From assembly GCA_017468925.1 (NCBI GenBank), contig JAFUHI010000009.1, positions 462,162 through 526,161 of the forward strand: 64,000 nt of DNA, in the 5' to 3' direction. Within the stretch, counting starts at the first letter, position 1. Each line of letters starts with the position of its first letter. This stretch comes from Bacilli bacterium. Its GTDB lineage: Bacteria; Bacillota_I; Bacilli_A; RFN20; CAG-826. Position numbers and translations under genes: made by a program. Below are positions 34,032 to 40,761 of this stretch, piece by piece. Below the pieces are notes generated by a model that was not told the DNA's origin, made no database searches, and saw only the letters and a list, made by a program, of their open reading frames with translations.

Positions 34032-34859
34032 TTAGAATCCAGGTTTGCCCAATAGATGGAACATGTTTTTTTTGTATATTTCCACACCTGGTTGATCGAA
34101 TGGGTTAACTCCATTTAAATATGCAGAAACAGCGCAGGCTCTTTCAAAGAAATAGAAGAGGTAGCCAAGTCCTTTGGCGTCCATCTTATCTAATTCTAAA
34201 ATCACGTTGTCGTTGTTTCCGTCTTCTGTATGGGCTTGGACAGTTCCTTCTAGAGCTTTTTCATTGACGAATGATAAAGATTTCCCTTCTAAATAATTCA
34301 AACCATCAAGGTTTTCTTCATCGTGCGGTATGAATACATCGACATCGCATTCTTTAATTTTTAATGTTGTTTCAAAGAAACATTTTGTCCCTTCTTGGAT
34401 GAATTGGCCCAAGGAGTGGAGGTCGGTGCTGAAGGTGAGGGATACAGGGAATAAAGATTTCCCTTCTTTTCCTTCGCTTTCGCCGAATAATTGCTTGAAC
34501 CATTCGCCAAGCTGGGTAAGAGCAGGCTCATATGTTATAAACATTTCCATTTTCTTGCCGTTCTTGTATTCTTCATGCCTGATTATGGCGTATCTATAGC
34601 AATCATTTTCCTCTAGATTCTCTTTTGAGCATTCTTCTTTTCCTAGCCTATATCCTTCCATGAGCTTATCGATGTTAATGCCCGCAGCGGCGATTGGAAG
34701 AAGGCCAACAGCGGTGGTGACGCTATAGCGGCCGCCGATATTTGAAGGGAGGACAAATCTCTCGTATCCTTCTTTTTCCGATAATTCTAGCAGAGCGCCT
34801 TTTTCTTTATCTGTGGTGGCGAATATAGCTTCTTTTGCGTATTCTTTGCCATGCTCTTT
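34032..34859 (-). pseudogene. pgi: Glucose-6-phosphate isomerase, C-terminal part in shifted frame
   Basis: This frame is open from the frameshift point (34857-34860) to the stop and encodes EHGKEYAKEAIFATTDKEKGALLEL and onward. It contains both later GPI signatures, NIGGRYSVTTAVGLLPIAAAG and GYLFYFFERACAVSAYLNGVNPFDQPGVE. Joined to the upstream part it gives a full-length enzyme of about 430 residues. One A too few in a four-A run separates the two halves; no other damage is seen. So it is either a sequencing or assembly indel, a very recent mutation, or a minus-one frameshift signal. An ATG at 34661 exists but would drop essential residues. Confidence 0.85.
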
Positions 34860-35668
34860 TCCATCAATTCCTTTAATAATCTAAAGGAGATGCTGGTTTC
34901 GGTGGTGGTGCCAGATTTAGAGATGACATTGATGGAGAATCTTTTTCCTTTTAGGTGATTTAGAACCTGGTTTACATAGGAAGGGCTAAATGTTTGACCC
35001 ATATATATGATCTCTAATTTGTCGTTTGGATGGAGGCCTTTGATGGCTTCGATGGCTGCTCTAGCGCCTAGATATGAGCCACCGATTCCACATACTACTA
35101 ATATTTCGTAGTTTTCGCGGATTCTTCTTGCGGCGGCTTTGATTCTTTCGAATTCTTCCTTGTCATATGTATTTGGGTAATCCGCCCAACCTAAATAATC
35201 TGCGCCTTTTCCGGTTTTGTTTTCAATCCATTCGTGAATTGTGGCGATTTTTTCCTTATATGAATCGAAATCGATTTGGGTTTTAACGTTGTCGAGATTG
35301 AGTTTTATCATCTTGGTTCTCTCCTCTTTATTCTCTTCTTTTATCCAGCCTTCTAACCTTTCTTCAAGGGCTTTGAAAGAAATCTCTTCTTCTGGAATCT
35401 CCCCGTGGGTTGTCGCTTGTTTTCTTTCCTCTGGGGTTAATTGCTTGACACTGACTTTCATGCTTTGTTTCTCTTCATCGACCTCGATGACTTTTACTCG
35501 GTAGATGTTTCCGACTGCAACATAAGAAGTGAAATTCCTTATATATCCATCGGTTATCTCGCTTATATGCAATAGGCCAGTTGATCCGCTTTCGAAAAGC
35601 ATTATCGCGTAATTGGGATAAACCCTAACTACTGTTCCTTCAAGAATATCGCCAACTTTCTCTATCAT
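34787..35668 (-). CDS. S1-domain protein joined in frame to glucose-6-phosphate isomerase N-terminal part
   Basis: Residues 1-119 are a YugI/GSP13-type S1 RNA-binding protein (KVGDILEGTVVRVYPNYAIMLFESGSTGLLHISEIT), including its C-terminal LEERLEGWIKEEN helix. Residue 120 is the Met at which a normal GPI would begin (MIKLNLDNVK), followed by GPI landmarks ADYLGWADYP, CGIGGSYLGARAAIEA and SKSGTTTETSISFRLL. A strong GAGGAGAG lies seven bases before that Met codon (35309-35311), so GPI may start there separately. The last 15 residues or so are out of frame. The start overlaps the ispD stop (ATGA) and has AAAGGAG before it. GPI converts glucose-6-phosphate and fructose-6-phosphate in glycolysis. 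Confidence 0.85.
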   Translation of the reverse strand: MIEKVGDILEGTVVRVYPNYAIMLFESGSTGLLHISEITDGYIRNFTSYVAVGNIYRVKVIEVDEEKQSMKVSVKQLTPEERKQATTHGEIPEEEISFKALEERLEGWIKEENKEERTKMIKLNLDNVKTQIDFDSYKEKIATIHEWIENKTGKGADYLGWADYPNTYDKEEFERIKAAARRIRENYEILVVCGIGGSYLGARAAIEAIKGLHPNDKLEIIYMGQTFSPSYVNQVLNHLKGKRFSINVISKSGTTTETSISFRLLKELMEKSMAKNTQKKLYSPPQIKKKALC

Positions 35669-36372
35669 TTTAGACTCCTTTCAAACATCTCTAGGTCTTC
35701 TAAGACTGTTATCTTTATATTAGTTTTATCACCTTTTACTATGTAAGGGTGAACATTAAGCGTTTTCATAACCAAACTTCCTTCATCGGTGTATGAATCT
35801 ATTTCTTTTGCGGACTCATACGCTTTCTCTAAGATATCTAATTTGAATGTTTGAGGTGTTTGGATAATAAGAATGGATTCTCTTGGCAAATAGGAATCGA
35901 TTGTTTCGCCTTTAGAAACAGCGATAGAGTCGATCGCGTTTATTGCAACAATGGCTGCACCAGTCGATTTTGCATTATCGATTGTTTCCTCAATATATCT
36001 TTCTTTTAAGTTTGGTCTAGCCCCATCGCATATGATCACCATCGAGTTTGGCCCATAATTATTTTTGAGTAGGTATTTGATTGCATTATGGACGGATTCC
36101 GCTCTAGTTTTACCGCCTTCTATGACGTTGATGATTTTTGTTTTGCATCCCGTTAAATCCTTAACCGTTTCAATATGTTCTTTAGCGGAAACGATTAAAA
36201 TCTCATCTATTTGATTTGAGTTCTCTAAAACATCCAATGCAAAAAAGAAGAGGGGTTTGCCACTGATTTTGATGAATTGTTTCGGTGTTTCGCTGTCTAA
36301 TCTTTTCCCAACGCCACCTAAAAGTAGTATTGCTATTTTCTTAGGCGAAGAATGGGTGTCCATGTTATTCAT
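35665..36372 (-). CDS. ispD: 2-C-methyl-D-erythritol 4-phosphate cytidylyltransferase (IspD family)
   Basis: A 235-residue IspD/TarI-family nucleotidyltransferase. The nucleotide-binding motif is LLLGGVGKRLDSETPKQF near 17-34, slightly off the common AAGxGxRM; the catalytic Lys is in PKQF. ICDGARPNL, AINAIDSIAVSKG and IIQTPQTFKLDIL are further family landmarks. With ispF in the same window, IspD in the MEP pathway is the best call, but ribitol-5-phosphate cytidylyltransferase (TarI) is a close relative and cannot be excluded. No Shine-Dalgarno; TAAAAT lies exactly six bases before the ATG. Confidence 0.84.
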   Translation of the reverse strand: MNNMDTHSSPKKIAILLLGGVGKRLDSETPKQFIKISGKPLFFFALDVLENSNQIDEILIVSAKEHIETVKDLTGCKTKIINVIEGGKTRAESVHNAIKYLLKNNYGPNSMVIICDGARPNLKERYIEETIDNAKSTGAAIVAINAIDSIAVSKGETIDSYLPRESILIIQTPQTFKLDILEKAYESAKEIDSYTDEGSLVMKTLNVHPYIVKGDKTNIKITVLEDLEMFERSLK

Positions 36373-36378
36373 ATTGTA

Positions 36379-36384
36379 ATTTTA
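36379..36384 (-). promoter_or_regulatory. -10 element six bases before the ispD ATG
   Basis: On the minus strand TAAAAT is followed by TACAAT and then the ATG at 36372. No ribosome-binding site is visible, in keeping with a leaderless transcript. Confidence 0.5.
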
Positions 36385-36426
36385 ACACTTTGTGTTGTTT
36401 TAATTAATCATGGACGAGAAATACGA

Positions 36427-37266
36427 TTAATCGTTATTTGTTTCTTTGCTCTCTTTGGCGCCTAACTGCTCGTTGATGGCGATTGATTGAAGCAATAGAT
36501 GCATGACTAAATCAAGCTCTTTGCCTTCTCTATAGTCTGCTGGGCAGATATAGTTGACTCTGCCTTCTTCGAAAAGGCTTTGGACCTTGTCTTTCTTGCC
36601 TCTAGGGTAGACGGCGATTGATTTGCCTCCGTTGTTTTTGGCAAGAATCATTGCGGGTATATCGGTCATTCCATCACCGATGTAGATGATGTTTCTATAG
36701 GCGATTCTCTTCTCGCTTGATTTCTCATTTACGCCTTGATCGTCATTTGCATCATATGCGCCTTTGGCGATACGGAAGAAATATTGGGTCTTCTGGGTGT
36801 AATTGATAGCGAGTTTTGGCCATAGAGGTTCGCCTGTTTTTTCATCGAACAGGAATTCGCAGGCGTATATTTCTTTGAATTCTTTTGCGATGGCGCATCC
36901 ATCGACGATTTCCTTGTTGCCGCTGGAAATGAGATAATGCTCGATTTTAAGACCGAGTGAATCACCTAAGGCATTGACCCTAGAGAACCATTCCTCAACT
37001 CCTTGGAAGAATTTGATGTCTTTGCCTTGGTTTCTCAGCCATTCTCTTGTCATTGAGATGCCTTTTTCCTTGGCGATAACTGTCATCATGTATAAATACG
37101 AAAGAGTTCTTTCGGTTTGGGTTTTCTTTGAGAATTCGCTTGTAGCCGACCAGAATTCATCCGGCGTCATTCCCAAAGAAGGGATGAAGGAGAAGTTTTG
37201 CATGTCGCTTCTCGCTAGAGTTGAATCGAAATCGTATAGAATTGCGACGATTGGTTTTTTGTTCAT
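36427..37266 (-). CDS. HAD-family phosphatase
   Basis: The protein has 279 residues. The catalytic motif I DFDSTLA is at about 12-18 (YDFDSTLARSD), motif II is LISSGNKE, and motif III/IV is YIGDGMTDIPAM. This matches phosphoserine-phosphatase-like HAD enzymes with a helical cap. Substrate unknown. The ATG at 37266 is chosen because GAGGAGGT lies seven bases upstream; an upstream in-frame ATG would put the ribosome-binding site inside the gene. A promoter TTGACT-16-TAAAAT lies at 37291-37318. Confidence 0.84.
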   Translation of the reverse strand: MNKKPIVAILYDFDSTLARSDMQNFSFIPSLGMTPDEFWSATSEFSKKTQTERTLSYLYMMTVIAKEKGISMTREWLRNQGKDIKFFQGVEEWFSRVNALGDSLGLKIEHYLISSGNKEIVDGCAIAKEFKEIYACEFLFDEKTGEPLWPKLAINYTQKTQYFFRIAKGAYDANDDQGVNEKSSEKRIAYRNIIYIGDGMTDIPAMILAKNNGGKSIAVYPRGKKDKVQSLFEEGRVNYICPADYREGKELDLVMHLLLQSIAINEQLGAKESKETNND

Positions 37267-37290
37267 AGAAACTACCTCCTCGAACATTAT

Positions 37291-37318
37291 ATTTTATGGC
37301 ATATTTACAATTAGTCAA
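37291..37318 (-). promoter_or_regulatory. Promoter of the HAD phosphatase gene
   Basis: On the minus strand TTGACT (37313-37318) is followed after 16 bases by TAAAAT (37291-37296). The ribosome-binding site and ATG follow within 25 bases. Confidence 0.6.
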
Positions 37319-37332
37319 TTTTGTTAAAATAA

Positions 37333-37370
37333 CAAAAAAGAGCTGGTTTTTGGAACCAACTCATTTTTTG
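37333..37370 (-). terminator. Intrinsic terminator after the small membrane protein gene
   Basis: GAGCTGGTT (37340-37348) pairs with AACCAACTC (37354-37362), with a run of A on the left and of T on the right, so it can work on both strands. Confidence 0.82.
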
Positions 37371-37379
37371 AATTCTTAA

Positions 37380-37616
37380 TTAGGCTTTGAACCAGAAGAT
37401 TCTGTTGAAGAGGATGATCCAAATGATATCAAGAATCCATCCAACTGTTCCAGCGGCTAAAATCCAAAGGATGCCTAAGACAAGGTGAAGCACGTTCTTG
37501 TGGACAACGGCTTGACCAATACGATAGACAGCCCAGGTGATATCCAAGATCCAAATGCAAAGAATGATTTTGACTAATCTAGAATGACCTTCCATCCATT
37601 TCAAATAATTTGCCAT
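37380..37616 (-). CDS. Small membrane protein, paralogue of the neighbour
   Basis: A 78-residue protein with two predicted hydrophobic helices (VKIILCIWILDITWAVYRI and HLVLGILWILAAGTVGWILDIIWIILF). It starts MANYLKWMEGHSRLVKI, parallel to MAYKKFIEGLSKPAKI of the next gene upstream, so the two are duplicates. The ATG at 37616 has AAAGGAGA ahead. The pattern resembles TM2-like or inner-membrane proteins of unknown role. The gene has its own terminator. Confidence 0.78.
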   Translation of the reverse strand: MANYLKWMEGHSRLVKIILCIWILDITWAVYRIGQAVVHKNVLHLVLGILWILAAGTVGWILDIIWIILFNRIFWFKA

Positions 37617-37670
37617 ATTAATTCTCCTTTCGATTAAAACATACACCGATTTAAACAATAATCAAATAAA

Positions 37671-37698
37671 AAATAAAAACCCGTCTTAAAAGACGGGC
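37671..37698 (-). terminator. Intrinsic terminator
   Basis: CCCGTCTT and AAGACGGG (37680-37697) form a tight hairpin followed on the minus strand by TTTTTATTTTTTA. It ends the transcript of the gene at 37726-38055. Confidence 0.88.
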
Positions 37699-37725
37699 AA
37701 ATAAACTAGAATATGTCGAATTATT

Positions 37726-38055
37726 TTATTCTTTCTTTTCTTCGACTTCGACAACGTTTTCTTCTTTGGCTTCTTCTTTCTTCTCTTCTTCGAATTGGAT
37801 GCCACCATCATCTCCGAACCAAGCGGCAAAGGAGAAGACGGCATTGTTCTTGATGATTGAGATGATGTCGAAGATATAGAAGACGATGCCTAGAATGACA
37901 CCAAATACGCCATCCCATACGACCAATCCCCATTTTTTATCTAGGATGTCGCTTAGGATGCGATACACCAAGAACAATAGGCTGGTTGGAGGGATGATTG
38001 CCAAAACGATTTTGGCTGGTTTCGATAGACCTTCAATGAATTTTTTGTAAGCCAT
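37726..38055 (-). CDS. Small membrane protein with acidic C-terminal tail
   Basis: A 109-residue protein with two hydrophobic helices (AKIVLAIIPPTSLLFLVYRI and GLVVWDGVFGVILGIVFYIFDIISII) and a last 30 residues made mainly of E and K (EEEKKEEAKEENVVEVEEKKE). Its first half is related to the 78-residue protein downstream; the acidic tail is an addition. No function known. AAAGGAG lies before the ATG. Confidence 0.76.
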   Translation of the reverse strand: MAYKKFIEGLSKPAKIVLAIIPPTSLLFLVYRILSDILDKKWGLVVWDGVFGVILGIVFYIFDIISIIKNNAVFSFAAWFGDDGGIQFEEEKKEEAKEENVVEVEEKKE

Positions 38056-38139
38056 TTAATATGACTCCTTTCTAACTGCAATAATGTTATTATATGGCGA
38101 AAGAAAAATAAAGAGCCTTGGATTGTAATCTTTTTATTT

Positions 38140-38154
38140 TAAAATTATGTCATG
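38140..38154 (+). promoter_or_regulatory. -10 element six bases before the ATG of the LemA-like gene
   Basis: TAAAAT at 38140-38145, then TATGTC, then ATG at 38152. TTGGAT at 38118-38123 is a possible -35 with a 16-base spacer. No Shine-Dalgarno is seen. Confidence 0.55.
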
Positions 38155-38682
38155 GCGTTGCAGTGGTATCAGATATTAGTGTGGGTGGTTATCGTTATAG
38201 TTATTGCGTATATCGCTGGCTTCATTTTCGTATTCTCTAGGATGGTCGATTTCCGAGTAAAGATGAGGAAGGGCTTGATAGCCGCCTCAATCCTTTTTTC
38301 TGAGAAGAAAGAGGTTTTGATTAATTTTTATTCGTTATTCCTTGAAATGGGCGTGATTCTAAACGACAACGATGGGGATATGCTCACTAGGTTAAGATGG
38401 AAGAAGACCGATGTTAAAAAAGGAGCTTTAGCGCAGGAACTGAATGATATGCTTAACGAAGTAAGCAAAAGACTTTCATATATAGCGATGAGAGAGAAGT
38501 TGGAACAGGATCCTAAAATAATCTCTTATTTTGACACACTTAGTGATATCGATGTCTCTTATAGAAGGATAGTGGCAATATACAACAACAATTTGACCGC
38601 ATACGAATATTGGAGACAGAGAAAAATATATACTTGGGCGTTTTGGCTATTATTCTTTAGAAAACAAAGTCGCTTGTATTAA
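38152..38682 (+). CDS. LemA-like membrane protein
   Basis: A 176-residue protein with an N-terminal membrane helix (ILVWVVIVIVIAYIAGFIFVF) and a helical body. The part LSDIDVSYRRIVAIYNNNLTAYEYW resembles the conserved ARxxYNxxVxxYN region of LemA proteins, and the layout of TM followed by a helical bundle fits. The level of similarity is modest, so this is a tentative call. It converges with the ABC-F gene and their stop codons overlap by 4 bases. Confidence 0.55.
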   Translation: MALQWYQILVWVVIVIVIAYIAGFIFVFSRMVDFRVKMRKGLIAASILFSEKKEVLINFYSLFLEMGVILNDNDGDMLTRLRWKKTDVKKGALAQELNDMLNEVSKRLSYIAMREKLEQDPKIISYFDTLSDIDVSYRRIVAIYNNNLTAYEYWRQRKIYTWAFWLLFFRKQSRLY

Positions 38683-40211
38683 AAATGCAATTCGTAATCA
38701 ACTAGGCCATCATAGAAATCTTTTTCGTGGCTGATTAGAATGACCGCGCCCGGGAATCTTTCAATCGCATCGAATAAAGCGTCTTTTGCTTTTTGATCAA
38801 GGTGATTGGTAGGCTCATCCAACACCAAGAAATTGCTTTTCTTTCTGCACATTAATGCGAATCTGGTTTTGCTGATTTCGCCTCCCGACAACTCATTCAT
38901 TTTTCTTAAAGCCATTTCTTTCTTCACCCCGGTCGCGCCAAGCGCTTTTCTTATGTCGGTATTGCTCATCTCTGGATAATGTTGCCTGATATATTCAAAA
39001 GGTGTCAATGATAAATCGATTTTCTCGTCTTGATTGAAATAATTAATTTCTGTTCCTTTAAGCCATTCATAACTTCCGCCTAAAGAAGAAATGACACCTA
39101 GAATAGTTTTAACAAATGTAGTTTTTCCAACTCCATTTTGTCCAAGTATTGCAATCTTTTGACCTTTCATCAAAGTGAAAGAAATTGGATCTATTAAAGG
39201 ATATTCATAGCCGATTTGAAGCTCATTCACCTTTAATACTTCTTTTCCGACATCATGGGTAAATGGGAATGCAAAATATACTTTTCCATCCTCGTTTTGT
39301 GGGGATTCTAATCTATCTAAGTGTTCTAATCTCGCACGTCTTGATTTGGCTGCTTTGGAAGAAGTTGCTCTAACTATGTGTTTTGCGATGAATGTTTCTT
39401 CTTTCTTTATATATCTTTGCTGGGCGATATAATTCTTCATATATTGCTCTTTATCTAATTCATGCTGCTCCAGATAATGATCAAATGTCCCTTTGTATCT
39501 TGTGCATGTTTGGTTTTCTAAAACAAAAACCACATTTGCAATTTTTCTTAGGAATTCTTGGTCGTGAGAAACAATGAGAAACGCTTTTGGATAAGACACT
39601 AAATAATTTGTCAACCAATCAACTTGATTTGCATCTAAAAAATTAGTGGGCTCATCCATTATCAAGACATCTTTTTCTTCTAGTAGCATCTTTGCCAGAT
39701 ATGCCTTTTCTCTTTGACCGCTGGATAGTTGCTTTAATGGCGTCTCGAGCTGCTCTTTTAGAAATCCTAATCCATCCGTTAGCCTTCCAACTTTTTCTTG
39801 AAGAGAATAAAAAGAGGAATTCATAAGCTCATCGCCAAGCTTTTCCGCTTTGGAAAGGAGTTTTTCATAATCTCCTTCGCCGTTTGCGGCTTCTTCATAT
39901 AATTGCTCCATTCTCTTTTCTTTATCGAAAAGATCTTTATATACACCATATAGATATTCGGATACGGGCATATTCACTGCGACTTTCAGCTGCTGGTCCA
40001 AATATGAAAATGTTGTGCCAGGGGTCCAATATACTTTGCCTTTGTCTGGCTTGATTTCGCCGACAAGGATATTTAATAAAGTAGTTTTGCCAGAACCATT
40101 GATTCCGACCAAACAGCAATGCTCACCATTGTTTATCTTGAGGGTGATGCTTTTGTATAGTTCCTTGTCGCTGTAATTGAATTGTATATCCGATAATTCT
40201 ACTAATGCCAT
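38679..40211 (-). CDS. ABC-F family ATPase
   Basis: A 510-residue protein with two ABC domains and no membrane helices. Walker A motifs: GINGSGKTT near 37-45 and GQNGVGKTT near 350. Signatures: LSSGQREKAYLAK and LSGGEISKTRFAL; Walker B: VLIMDEPTNFLD and FLVLDEPTNHLD. The linker between domains (QYMKNYIAQQRYIKKEETFI...SSKAAKSRRARLEHL) is the P-site tRNA interaction motif region of ABC-F proteins. They act on ribosomes, either in translation or in antibiotic protection; which one cannot be told here. The start is 1 base after the upstream HTH gene, so translation is coupled. Confidence 0.92.
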   Translation of the reverse strand: MALVELSDIQFNYSDKELYKSITLKINNGEHCCLVGINGSGKTTLLNILVGEIKPDKGKVYWTPGTTFSYLDQQLKVAVNMPVSEYLYGVYKDLFDKEKRMEQLYEEAANGEGDYEKLLSKAEKLGDELMNSSFYSLQEKVGRLTDGLGFLKEQLETPLKQLSSGQREKAYLAKMLLEEKDVLIMDEPTNFLDANQVDWLTNYLVSYPKAFLIVSHDQEFLRKIANVVFVLENQTCTRYKGTFDHYLEQHELDKEQYMKNYIAQQRYIKKEETFIAKHIVRATSSKAAKSRRARLEHLDRLESPQNEDGKVYFAFPFTHDVGKEVLKVNELQIGYEYPLIDPISFTLMKGQKIAILGQNGVGKTTFVKTILGVISSLGGSYEWLKGTEINYFNQDEKIDLSLTPFEYIRQHYPEMSNTDIRKALGATGVKKEMALRKMNELSGGEISKTRFALMCRKKSNFLVLDEPTNHLDQKAKDALFDAIERFPGAVILISHEKDFYDGLVDYELHF

Positions 40212-40212
40212 T

Positions 40213-40716
40213 TTATTTGATATATAAGGGGATGGAGTTTTTTCTTATTTCTCTATCCTTTTTTGAATTAAGAATTAATTTGCTTTTGTCGACTACTTCA
40301 ACCTTTTTATGCAAAAGCGTCTTAAGTTGTGAGGCAAGGCCATAGAACTTCATTCCCGTAAGATTGCATTTGATTAGTAATGATATTTGAGAAGAAGCGG
40401 TGGCCTTCCCTTCGGCGTATTCGCCAAACAAATATACTTCATCTAAGTTCTTTTCTATGCAAAACGCGGTTATTTTATGTTTCAATTCAGAGAATAGATA
40501 AACACCTTTTGTCTCATTGTATTTGAAAGTGGTTTCCCTTTCGTAGTCAGAAAGCTTGTCTATTATAAGATCCAAAGTCCATTCATTCGGCTCTCTTAAC
40601 CCCTGCTCCCAGTTGCATAATGTGGTTTTCGGAATGCCTAGATATGTGCAAAACTGCTCCTGGGTTAACCCTGCATTTTTCCTAAGTTTTTTGATGATGC
40701 TTTCTTTTTTGGCCAT
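40213..40716 (-). CDS. XRE-type HTH protein with degenerate MNT-like nucleotidyltransferase domain
   Basis: The 167-residue protein starts with an XRE helix-turn-helix (IKKLRKNAGLTQEQFCTYLGIPKTTLCNWEQGLREPNE). The C-terminal half has the layout of a minimal nucleotidyltransferase: VYLFGEYAEGKATASSQISLLI...KFYGLASQLKTLLHKKVEVVD. In active members the motif is GSYARG...SDIDL; here the Ser is Glu and the DxD is QIS, so metal binding should be lost. It probably works as a DNA-binding regulator, perhaps of the ABC-F gene that follows 1 base downstream. An inverted repeat in its promoter may be its operator. Confidence 0.75.
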   Translation of the reverse strand: MAKKESIIKKLRKNAGLTQEQFCTYLGIPKTTLCNWEQGLREPNEWTLDLIIDKLSDYERETTFKYNETKGVYLFSELKHKITAFCIEKNLDEVYLFGEYAEGKATASSQISLLIKCNLTGMKFYGLASQLKTLLHKKVEVVDKSKLILNSKKDREIRKNSIPLYIK

Positions 40717-40725
40717 GTTAAAAGT

Positions 40726-40746
40726 TTATACTTCATTGGGGTATAA
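40726..40746. promoter_or_regulatory. Candidate operator of the HTH/ABC-F pair
   Basis: TTATAC (40726-40731) and GTATAA (40741-40746) are perfect inverted repeats with a 9-base spacer. They lie just upstream of the HTH gene start, and on the minus strand a TATAAA that partly overlaps the inner arm ends eight bases before the ATG, so the site would cover the -10. Confidence 0.5.
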
Positions 40747-40761
40747 GAAAAGAATAATCAA

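Noticed and set aside
34853-34864. Programmed minus-one frameshifting as the main explanation of split GPI
   Set aside because: Only one of the two codons could re-pair well after slippage and no stimulatory hairpin was seen; an indel in an A run is simpler. It is kept as an alternative in the findings.
36368-36372. TarI (ribitol-5-phosphate cytidylyltransferase) instead of IspD
   Set aside because: No TarJ-type dehydrogenase or teichoic acid gene is adjacent, while ispF is in the window; still noted as an alternative in the gene entry.
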